Source: Kitagawia praeruptora
Lineage: Eukaryota; Streptophyta; Magnoliopsida; Apiales; Apiaceae
Reading direction: 5' to 3'
Length of the DNA: 64,000 bases
Assembly: GCA_037693485.1 (NCBI GenBank)
Contig: CM075346.1
Coordinates: 104,948,501-105,012,500, forward strand
The notes under the pieces: model-generated
Seen by the model: only the letters and a program-made list of their open reading frames with translations
Databases searched by the model: none
What the model was told of the DNA's origin: nothing
In this document: piece by piece, positions 55,397 to 64,000 of the stretch
Layout: every line of letters begins with the position of its first letter
Position numbering within the stretch: the first letter of the stretch is position 1
Program-made: the position numbers and the translations under genes

Positions 55397-55640
55397 TTTC
55401 TCCCCCTCTCCTCTCCCTATCTTATCTAATACAATATCAATCAGTAAAAACCGTATTTAGATTGTATTTTTTTTTTAATAAAGTAAAATACAGATTAGGT
55501 AACGTTTAATTAACGGTGATGGACGAAATGGTAGATTTATTGGCAAATCATTTACACGGTGGTACCGTTTGTAAGTCAAAAATGAGTAGTGGTACCATTC
55601 GTAAAAGCCAAAAACAGAGGAGTACCATTCATAATTTCCC
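54333..55640. mobile_element. Mutator-like element with about 1 kb of non-TIR cargo (Pack-MULE-like)
   Basis: Ends AGGGAAATTATGAATGGTAC and matching complement, with a 9-bp duplication TTAATTTTT at 54324-54332 and 55641-55649. The TIRs extend about 100 bp or more and belong to the same family as 52362-52795. The interior (about 54450-55500) is clearly more C-rich than its surroundings, with long open frames on both strands (Ser/Pro/Thr-rich on plus, Gly/Glu/Arg-rich on minus) and a CT microsatellite at about 55352-55384. No transposase was recognised. It may be captured host sequence, but the source is unknown. Confidence 0.7.
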
Positions 55641-56303
55641 TTAATTTTTTAAAAAAGCTAAATATTCTTGGAATTTAAAATAACTGAATCAGTGCATGCG
55701 TAGTAACTAATAAATACTAATTTATCCTATTTAAACATTACAAAAATATAAAAAAATGGACAAATGCATAAATTGTATGCTTATGAAACAATAAAATTAA
55801 CAAAGAAAGTTACAAAGTTTATACTAGATAATGTTAACTGTTTTTATACAAGTAGAGATTTTGATAAACACATTCACTTTAATGTTAATCTTAAAGTGAT
55901 TAAATTTCATAAACTTGCATAATGAAATTAGTTCAAATTTTGAGATATTAATTCAGAGAAAATTTTTATGGAGTACTCATTTAATTGGAATACTTGGAGT
56001 ACATATACGTTCTGCATTTAAAATAGTTTAAAATTTATTATTTTAAAATCCTTGTTATATGAATATCATAATTTCATTGATAATCTTGAAATTATGTATG
56101 TTTTTGCAATATATTTATCTTGAAAATCCTTTATGTTTTGCAATCAGAACATATATGTTTTGCAACTCAAATGTGTTTCGTAGAATAATTCGTTTTGCAA
56201 TATTTTGTGAGCAAAACATACAAAATTTTCAAAATTTGCAATAAAATAGTGATATTCATGTAATAAGTTTTGCAAAATAATAAACTTTGCAAAATTTTGA
56301 ATG

Positions 56304-56304
<1 letters not shown>

Positions 56305-56347
<43 letters not shown>
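56305..56347. repeat. (TA)n tract, left of inserted element
   Basis: Pure TA run; the corresponding uninserted site at about 51572-51584 has only 'gtatatata'. Confidence 0.95.
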
Positions 56348-56349
<2 letters not shown>

Positions 56350-56657
56350 GGTGTGGCTCAAAAGAGAACTCATTTTTTGAAGAAAACTAAGGTACTAATC
56401 CTAAACATTGGATGTATTATAATCAATGGCCCCGCCAGGGGCACCCACACACTAATTAAATACACCCTCACACACACAATCACACCTAATTCCCTCCGTT
56501 TTTAATTTGATTTTTTCCGTCAATCGGTGATATTTTTTTAAAATCTAATTTCACCACATTTTTCTCCATCTCCCAACGATCAGTTTGCATACCATATGTG
56601 TTATATTTTAATTTAGTTTTTTAAGTTCTCCTTTTAAAGGGGTTCTCTCTAGATCCC

Positions 56658-56660
<3 letters not shown>
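56348..56660. mobile_element. (TA)n-flanked MITE-like element inside MITE M copy 2
   Basis: 313 bp between TA tracts. Imperfect inverted ends ('aaaagagaactca' left, 'aaaggagaactta' as complement of the right). It carries the CCCC-GCCA-GGGG hairpin near 56430 that is also in the palindromic element at 16661-17026, linking it to that group. Non-coding. Confidence 0.7.

Positions 56661-56696
<36 letters not shown>
56661..56696. repeat. (TA)n tract, right of inserted element
   Basis: TA run closing the insertion. Confidence 0.95.
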
Positions 56697-56700
<4 letters not shown>

Positions 56701-56835
56701 CTCCAAGTACTCCATAGAACTTTACTCTAAATCTAATTTTGTTTTTCTTGACAAAACTTAATTTTGATTAGTGCCCGTCATTTATGCAAATAGTCAACTA
56801 CTAATTGTCGTGCATGAGATAAATGGCAACATAAG

Positions 56836-56994
56836 GATAAAAAGTGTCAAAATAATACCCGTGAGATTATCAATATATCCTTATTTATCGCATAATTACA
56901 AAGGGTAAAAAGTGCCCAAATAATACAAGTGAAATTACCAATATACCTTTATTTATCACATAATTACAAAGATGCCATTAGAGTTCTACTTTTT
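56836..56994 (+). repeat. Diverged tandem duplication, about 78 bp unit
   Basis: 'taaaaagtgtcaaaataata...' and 'taaaaagtgcccaaataata...' start two adjacent, similar units ending 'cataattacaaag'. Confidence 0.65.
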
Positions 56995-56999
56995 TTAAA

Positions 57000-57078
57000 A
57001 AAAGTGGATGTTAGGAATTGAACCCATGATCTTAAATTTTGAAGTGACAATCTCAATCACTATGCTAGATACTCATTT
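57000..57078 (-). mobile_element. tRNA-like / SINE head
   Basis: On the minus strand, 'tagcatagtgattgag' resembles an A box and, about 35 bases on, 'gggttcaattcc' fits the pol III B-box consensus GGTTCRANNCC. No A-tail or full cloverleaf could be built, so a degraded SINE is more likely than a tRNA gene. Confidence 0.4.
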
Positions 57079-58305
57079 TGATCAAATTTTGAAATTCATT
57101 ATCAATATCTGCAAATATTCCACGCGTTATATTCTATTTTGGTCTCTTCGTGTAATCTGCTTTGCAAGTTAGAAAATTTATCTATACAAATGCCTTAAAA
57201 TCACTTTTTAAAATGATTCTTTTGCAAATCTAACTATACTTGAAAAAATCTTACGTAAAAATAAGCAGATATACACAATATTACGAAATTGGTCCATTAA
57301 AAATATGATTATATATAAAAAAGGATTACATTAGTATTTTTACATTGTAAATCTATTTATTTATTTATTTAAATTTAGTATGTAATGTCTCAAATTTTAT
57401 ATGCTATTAGACTACAAAATGCATCGTTTATGGTACCAATTTTTATGTAACATAATATACTCAACAATTTTTACTTAATCTTTTTACCTCTATGAGTTTT
57501 TTTTAATAAAAGAATGTGAATTTAAAGATACTTAGGTCAATAAAATTTTTAATCGAATTAAATGATATGAGATTAAAATTTTGAACTCTATATCAATTAT
57601 CACTTGGGTAATTAAATAAAATCTGTATACATAATTAAGTTAAAATATATTTACATTAATGTAATCAAGTAAAAATGATGATAATACATCAAAAAAAAAA
57701 TTGAAGTAAAATTTATAGTTGTATGAAGTATTGGTCTAATATGCCCATTGACGGTGATTTGGTCCAAAATAGACACTCAATATGGTCTACAACATATAAA
57801 TATCTGCAATATATGTAGTAAATGTGTAGTCTCATATCTAAATTTCCAGATAATATTCAGATTCCTAAGAATTCTGCTCAAGTCGTGGTTGTTGATTTTT
57901 ACCCTATTAAATTATATTGACTGTAATACATGTGACTTAATTGAAACACTTATTGGGCAATTTCATGCATATTTTAATGTTCTAACTGACATATGTAACG
58001 TCTCAAATAAAAAAAATGTTTGACATGCATACACGTTATTGCAATCGCGGTGCAACGTCCATGATAGTTATCGCAATCTCAAGATGTATAACGTTGCAGC
58101 TGAGTTTCACAACAAACATGAATCAAACATGAATCAGTGAGTTCTCAGTTGTTATTACTCGAAATGAACAACAATCAAAAGTTATGTGTTTTTTTTCTTT
58201 TCTACTCTCTATAAACAACAAAGAAAAATCGATTCTGATATATTCGTGGTTTTAACTACTCGACGGTAAGATTCTTTTACTTCTTATATCGACATGTATC
58301 GTTAT
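57079..58305. other. Intergenic AT-rich DNA
   Basis: No gene or element boundary supported. The ORF at 57748-58023 shows no recognisable family. Confidence 0.45.
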
Positions 58306-59313
58306 TCATATTAAAAATCTATAATCACAACACCGCTCCTTGGTGTGATCATTGAAATTGCAATGAGAACATTTAACAGTAGATTTGGCAGAACTTCCAG
58401 CCCCAGGAGAAATACCAGAATTAGGTCTGCTTGAAAAAGGTTTCTTAGTGATTTCATTGTCAACACTAGCCAAATTAGCCAAAGGACTAAGATTATTCAA
58501 TGAATGATAGCCTTGTCTAGCTCTTTTATCTTGCTTAACATAAGCATAAGCTTGAGAAACAGTAGGCAAAGGTTTCATAAGCAAAATTTGACCTCTGACA
58601 TTAGCATGACTGCCATGAAGACCCATAAAAAATTGAAGCAACTTTCGTTTTTGATCCCTCTCAAGCAAGATCTTATGAGCTCCACACACACTGAACAGTA
58701 GGCTCTAAAACAACATATTCATCGCACAAGCTCTTGAGTCTATGAAAATAAGTCTCTACATATTTATTCCCCTTTTCCAGAGAATGCGTGTCTTTGAGAA
58801 TCTGATAAATCCTATGTCCATTGACACTAGAAAACCTCTCATGTAGTTCAGTCCAAACCTCACTAGCAGTAGTACATAGTTAAGTCCATCACTTATCTCA
58901 TCTTCCGCAGAGTTTAAAATCTATGTGATAATCATATCATTCACTCTCTCCCATTGAGTACAAAGAGGAGATGTACTATCAGGCTTCTTGTATGTACCAT
59001 TAACAAGCACAAACTTATTTCTAGCATTCAAAGCGATTGGCATTGATCTGCTCCATGGCGCATAGTTATCAGGATCAACAAGCTTCTTAGAAATCAAGAT
59101 AAGACCAGGATGATAATTATTATGCAAAAATAAATGATGCATATTGCTATCAACAACCGTATCATTGAAGAAAACCTGATTAGTCATAATTCCAGTATTT
59201 TCATTGAGAGTTTCTACATTAAGCTGTGTATCAACAGGCTCTTGAGGTCTAGATTGTACATTACTAATGCTGGTAACACCTTGTACAACATTAGCAAAGC
59301 TAGGTCTATTCAT
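58306..59313 (-). pseudogene. gag: Copia gag fragment, disrupted
   Basis: Starts MNRPSFANVVQGV at 59313. ISKKLVDPDNYAPWSRSMPIALNARNKFVLVNGT is the conserved Copia Gag entry (Retrotran_gag_3-like). The frame is lost around 58920-58690. It then resumes with LLQFFMGLHGSHANVRGQIL and the zinc knuckle CSHCNFNDHTKERC (CX2CX4HX4C) at about 58355-58310, where the element is truncated. Confidence 0.8.
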
Positions 59314-59651
59314 GATGAAACACGAATCTGAATCTCTACAATTCACAAAACAGAGTTTCGATGATGAAACAATCAAGGATAAAATCGATATTAATCGATT
59401 GAGAAACAGAACAAAAACACAACAAATCGATCTAAATCAATTGATATCAAGGTGAACAAGGCACAAAATCGATCTAAATCGATAACAATAAAACCTATGA
59501 TTTTCGTACGATTGAAGCAATTGAAGCGGAAGAAAACTACGAACAAAAAATGAAGAATCAAATGAACGACGAAAGACCAAAACTTAACTTACAAACCGAT
59601 GAGGAAAAAGAAGCAAAACTCATCGTTGCGTAGAAAAACAATCTCGCTCTG

Positions 59652-59663
59652 CTCTGATACCAT
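59652..59663 (-). other. Primer-binding site of truncated Copia element
   Basis: gctctgatacca on plus is TGGTATCAGAGC on minus, directly after the LTR end CATCA. Confidence 0.85.
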
Positions 59664-59869
59664 GATGGAATTATACTTACATATTTTATGTTTGTGTATA
59701 TAAACGAAGAAGAAGAACCAATTTTATTGAAATGAAAGTTAAGTAACAATACAGAGTCTGATAGTATTTATATACAAAGCTTAGTCAACATGTTGACTTG
59801 TAACTAACTAACAGAATTGACTAATAGCATATACTCTTATACAAGTCAACATTGACTTGTGACTTAACA
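59664..59869 (-). repeat. 206-bp LTR of truncated Copia element
   Basis: On minus it begins TGTTAAGTCAC and ends TTCCATCA. It contains a TATA-like 'tttgtatataaatac' near 59770 and 'caataaaa' near 59728, fitting promoter and polyadenylation signals. Repeated 'caagtcaac' words lie in the first half. Confidence 0.8.
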
Positions 59870-61431
59870 GCTAATAAAATAGAATTCTTGAACTGAGGCT
59901 TTAGTCCCACTTGTGCACATATTGATTCTGATTTTTCCAAATCATCATCTTTACTCGTATTAATTTTTAATAGCGATGAAATTCATTTCGAAAGACACTT
60001 ATTTATGAGCGATGGGTAACAAAATATTGAGATTTTAAACTATAAATTCTATCGATCGCTCTGTAATTGGTTTTGCTATCATTTCCAATCCATATGGACC
60101 ATTTGTGACCGTTTTTTCGATTGTTTATAATCCTTTTGTTGGATTCATAATACAATTTTTGATAATGTAAAAACAAGAATTAACAATTTACAGTTTCCAC
60201 AAAATCTCGCTGTGATTACTCACTATTCACTAATGGCCAAATGAAATGTTGTGTCCTTGTCATGTTAGGTTTAGACGTTAAGTGTGGCACGGATATGTCC
60301 AAATAAGTGCAAGTTCGACTATTTCATTATTGAATTTGACTAGCTAGGGAGAAAAACACTAATTAAAATGCAATGTACTAATCTAGTACGAGGTGGCCAC
60401 TTATATATGTTGGTCAATCTCAACTACAAAGAAATTATGGGCATCTACTAGCAATGATATCTATGTTTTTGCCCATACTTGGCTTGATAATAAGATCTTA
60501 GGAACATTAATCTTCGTATTAATCATTGTTATTTGTGTGTGTAGCGACAATTATTCCAGGAGTTGCCATTGTAACAAATGGTAAAATGACAATCAGCATT
60601 TGATTAAATCATTCAACGCATTATTAATCCCACAATACAATAGTACTATAGTAGTTGAATTGTTGGTGGTAAATAGAGTGGCATGGTGGTGTTTAATTTT
60701 CTTCTAAATCCCATTAAACAAGTCACGTACAAGTATCAAATAATGTTTTAATTTCAAAATCAAAATTTATTCAAATTTGTTTGAAATCAAAATTGAGATA
60801 AGTTTTGGCAAAAAAAAAAAAATTGAGATAAGTTCATTAATGACGAAACAAGACCTAATTGGTGGCGCAATCTTGGTTCCTCACCAATCTAGATTAAACA
60901 CACAAGAATACACTATGCATAATGGTGAAGTTGTATAGACCTAATTTAGGTCTACAGCTTTGACAAAAAAAAAAATTAAAAAAATTCGGTCTACCGCAGA
61001 TTGAGGAAGTCCTTTTAAATTTCTTTCATGCCGTTGAAAAATTAGTCAGTTGGTTAATAGTCTAATTTCAATAGTATTGGAGTATGTAAGTCAATTTTTC
61101 TGTCAAATGGAATATCAACTTTTTCCATTTAAAAGAATAACCAGAACTTGACCTCTGGCTGGTAAACTTCAACTTGAGTCACTTGGTTGAAGTGCAACTG
61201 TTTTCCCGATTCCGTGCGAAGACCATGCAGATTTTTTTATTCTGCTAAAATGATCAATTTCGATTCGATTTCGATTTCGATTTCGATTAATTTTCGATTT
61301 AATTATCCGTTCCGCTCACTCTTACCGGTCTTTATAATAAAGTATTCCTTCTGTCCCAAAAAACTCTTCCCATTTCCCTTGTACACATTTACCAACGCAC
61401 ACTTTTAATCGTTAATATCTTTAATTTCGTA
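59870..61431. other. Intergenic DNA
   Basis: No gene supported. A short hexamer run of TTTCGA lies at about 61258-61298. Open frames here (60393-60584, 61187-61408) have no recognisable family. Confidence 0.45.
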
Positions 61432-62977
61432 CTAGATGATAACTCGTGCGAAGCACGGGGGCTCGGAGATTTATGTTAAATAATTACAAATTTTTATTTA
61501 ATTAAATATTTATAAAATTATATTACAAAAACTTATAAAAAGAACTATGTTATTTGCATAAAAATGTATTCGATTAACAAACTATAAACTTAGATTGTTT
61601 AATAGAAGTGCATGGAAACACGTTTCGGTTGTTTTCATTGAAAAAATTGTTAATACAATGTAAGAATTATATAATAATACGATTTCAATTTTATTATATT
61701 TTTTTTAAAAAATAACATATAATCGCAGGGAAGAATGTTCTAGAGTAGTGTATAGAAACATGTTCTAGTTGTTCTCCTGGAAAAATCTTTTGAAGAATTG
61801 GTCGTATTATTTTTTTATTCTAAATTATGATAAAAAAATTGTATTATAATTATAATAGGATTTCAGTTTTATTATTTTCTTTAAAAAATAAATAGAATTA
61901 TAAGGGAATATGATTCTAGGGATAAAACTATTTTTTTATTTAAAGTTGTTATAATTACAATAGGATTTCTATTTTGTTTAAAAAAACATAGAATTATAGT
62001 AAAAATAGGATTATAGTGGTAAAACCAAAATACGGTCCGAACCAAAAGTGGTACTGTTAAAAGGGTGTTCCTTGAAAAATCTTTTGGATAATTGATCGTA
62101 TTATTTTTTGATTCTAAATTATGATAAAAAAATTGTATTATAATTATAATAGGATTTCAATTTTATTATTTTCTTTAAAACATAACATACAATTATAAGG
62201 GAATATGATTCTAGGGATGACACTATTTTTTTATTTTAAGTTGTAATAAAAAAATAATAATAATAATAGAATTTCTATTATATTAAAAAATATCATATCA
62301 TAGAATTATAGTAGAAATATGATTATAGAGGTGAAACCAAAAGTGGTACCGTTAAAAGGGTGTATTATTTTTTGATTTTAAATTATGATTAAAAAAATTG
62401 TATTATAATTATAATAAGATTTCAACTTTTTTATTTTCTTTAAAAAATAACATAGAATTATAAGGGAACTAGTTGATAAAGCCGCGCTTCGCTGCGGTGT
62501 TATAATATTTTTAAAAAATTAAATACATTTACGTTATAACATTAATATTAAATTTTAATAATTAAATAATCTTTTTTAATGAATCAATTTCTTGTTAAAC
62601 ACGATTTTTTTCGATTGAGACGCTCTCTCGTTAAAACCGAAATCTCAACTTTAACATATATCATAAAGAATTATATAATAATTTTTATCCATTAAATCGA
62701 ACCATACAAATAAAAATAAAAATTATGACATCAATATCAAATTCTAATAGCTAATACAATTTTTTCTATTAAGCCGTCTTCTTCTAGGGATGAAACTATT
62801 TTTTTATTTAAAGTTGTAATAAAAAGAAATAATAATTATAATAGAATTTCTATTTTATTAAAAAAAACATCATAGAATTAGAGTAGAAAAAGGATTATAG
62901 GGGTGAAACCAAAATAGGAGTGAAACAAAAAGTAGTACCGTTAAAAGGGTGTTTCGCTTATTAATAAAGGTTATAGA
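61432..62977 (-). mobile_element. Non-autonomous Helitron (outer), with nested insertion
   Basis: On minus it begins A|TCTATAACC at 62977, with a plant-type 5' end (TTATTAATAAGCGAAAC), and ends CTAG|T at 61432-61435. The 3' hairpin CGTGC-GAA-GCACG (61445-61457) lies about 10 bases before the terminus. No duplication, as expected for A|T insertion. The interior has diverged repeats of about 300 bp ('gattctagggatgaaac', 'ggtaccgttaaaagggtg' near 61915, 62050, 62205, 62350 and 62935). No helicase gene. Confidence 0.7.
62469..62783 (-). mobile_element. Nested Helitron 3' portion
   Basis: CTAG at 62469-62472 next to a hairpin (62482-62497: ccgc, agcgaagc loop region, gcgg on minus) is a second Helitron 3' terminus. 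It interrupts the outer Helitron's repeat unit, which resumes at 'ttctagggatg' near 62784. Its 5' TC end is not visible, so this copy is probably truncated. Confidence 0.5.
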
Positions 62978-63457
62978 TTAGTATTAAATATAAAAATTTC
63001 ATTGTATTAAATTACTCATAAATACGAATCCAACAAGATCACTCATTACTATATTTGGTTTTATAGATTGGACGTAAATTAGTAATTTTTCTCTTGTTAT
63101 AAATAGTATCGATATATGAAACGAGAAGAGAATTATGAGACGGAGGGAATATATACCACTTTTTAAATTTAGAGTCTCAATAACTAAAACTTTTACTTTT
63201 GGACTGATATTATTACACAATTACTTTCAAAAACTAGTTACAGTATAGGGAAATTAAATAGTTGTAGCTCGTGGCAAACTAGGCCAGATCACCACATGAG
63301 TGGAGCTAGCATCACACAGACGACCATTTAAAGTAGTTTCAAATTAGCAATGCAACTGTATCAAACTGTATTTGTATACAACTAAACTTCGAAGTTGAGT
63401 TTCGGGCAAAAAAAAAAAAAAAACTTCGAAGTTGAGATCTGACAAAAAAAAAATTTA
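62978..63457. other. Intergenic DNA
   Basis: No gene supported. A duplicated 'aacttcgaagttgag' with A-runs lies at 63386-63450. Confidence 0.45.
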
Positions 63458-63854
63458 GAGGGTGTTTGGGGTTGCTTAAAATAAGTTACTTTTGACTTAA
63501 TGGAGGTATTTTTAACTTAAAGGAAAAAGTAAAGTTGTATACTTTAAGTTGAATGAATGTGTTTGGGTAATTTTACTTAAAGTTAAATGTGGGTTTAAAA
63601 TTTTTGACTTAAAATGAAATTTGACTTAAAATTTTTTTAAATTCATTATATTTAAACTTTAGAAGAATCGTGAAAAAATAAAAAAATAAAAAAAAATCGA
63701 TAAGTCATAAGTCATAAGTTAAAAGTACCTAAATGGAACTTTTAACTTAAAACAGTTTTTTAACTTAAAACCGGGCTTTAAGCCCATCAGCCAAACAGAC
63801 CAAAACCGACTAAAAGTTGCTTTCTCCTTAAAGCACCCGAAGCCAAACAGGCTG
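63458..63854. mobile_element. Harbinger-type MITE
   Basis: 397 bp with TTA duplications (63455-63457 and 63855-63857) and ends GAGGGTGTTTGGGGTTGC / (complement) CAGCCTGTTTGGCTTCGG. The body is filled with 'acttaaa' words in both orientations, giving a long snap-back. Similar ends to the element at 53217-54264. Confidence 0.7.
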
Positions 63855-64000
63855 TTAGAAGTAGAGATAGGTAAAATGTTGAATGATTTAGAGTATACAC
63901 CTACATGCTACATAAATTAGTAGGAGTAGTATCTTCTGAAGGGGGACATAATCTATTGGCTACATGCAGTGCCCGTGGTTGCGACTATTGGGAACTGGCA

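Larger units (their letters stand above)
55953..56729. mobile_element. MITE family M copy 2, interrupted by a (TA)n-flanked element
   Basis: Same sequence as 51260-51633 ('atggagtactcatttaattgg', 'gcaaaacatacaaaattttc'). It is interrupted at about 56305-56696 by (TA)n, a 313-bp element and (TA)n. The right end resumes 'catactccaagtactcc' and finishes 'tttactcta'. Confidence 0.75.
58306..59869 (-). mobile_element. Truncated Ty1/copia element (LTR, PBS, gag)
   Basis: Minus-strand order from the right: LTR (59664-59869), primer-binding site (59652-59663), leader, gag. The element ends abruptly near 58306 without pol or a second LTR, so most of it has been lost. It is a small-LTR Copia family unrelated to elements 1 and 2. 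Confidence 0.8.

Noticed and set aside
54594..55429. Ser/Pro/Thr-rich ORFs of 165-168 codons
   Set aside because: Overlap in several frames and both strands, low complexity, no family; described as cargo of the Mutator-like element instead of genes.
57000..57078. Functional tRNA gene
   Set aside because: Only box-like motifs; no consistent acceptor or anticodon stems.

Overview
The window looks like plant nuclear DNA from an AT-rich eudicot. Three host genes with plant-style introns or domains sit in a landscape made mostly of plant transposon classes: SIRE-type Copia LTR elements, a plant L1-type LINE with DUF4283 and zf-RVT-like parts, Stowaway, Mutator and Harbinger MITEs, and Helitrons. 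I lean to an asterid because the extra ORF of the Copia elements resembles ORFs annotated in Asteraceae genomes. That is from memory and weak.

Layout. 1-628: flank with one unidentified minus-strand ORF. 629-15219: SIRE-like Copia element 1, complete with both LTRs and CATGG target duplications but broken by stops and frameshifts, and carrying a Mutator-type MITE in its third ORF. 15225-17642: a nest of MITE-like elements separated by long (TA)n tracts, including a large inverted repeat. 17648-18720: a pseudogene copy of a FAS1-domain gene with two small transposons in it. 19239-19472: Stowaway MITE. 19859-20455: the intact FAS1-domain gene. 20613-22600: unresolved, gene-like sequence. 22981-25777: a four-exon thioredoxin-like 4B (DIM1-family) gene. 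28898-29455: a single C2H2 zinc-finger repressor gene with a C-terminal EAR motif. 30271-30403: a SINE-like element. 30440-49990: a decayed minus-strand L1-type LINE, split in its RNase H region by Copia element 2 (30666-44811). 50484-57075: dense MITEs, a Mutator-type element with about 1 kb of foreign-looking sequence, and a striking low-complexity palindromic array. 58306-59869: a truncated minus-strand Copia fragment (LTR, primer-binding site, gag). 61432-62977: a Helitron with another Helitron end nested in it. 63458-63854: a Harbinger-type MITE.

The most interesting content is the pair of related Copia elements. Element 2 is very young: by eye its LTRs differ by one substitution and a C-run length, and its gag and pol frames are open. 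Both elements carry a third sense-strand ORF of roughly 1,590 codons between pol and the 3' LTR. In both, the LTR and the spacer before that ORF hold many TTCnnGAA dyads, the half-site arrangement of heat-shock elements. The second point of interest is the family of (TA)n-flanked elements, for which the window itself supplies an empty-site and occupied-site pair.

All coordinates, repeat boundaries and homology calls come from reading the sequence by eye. No alignment or database search was run.
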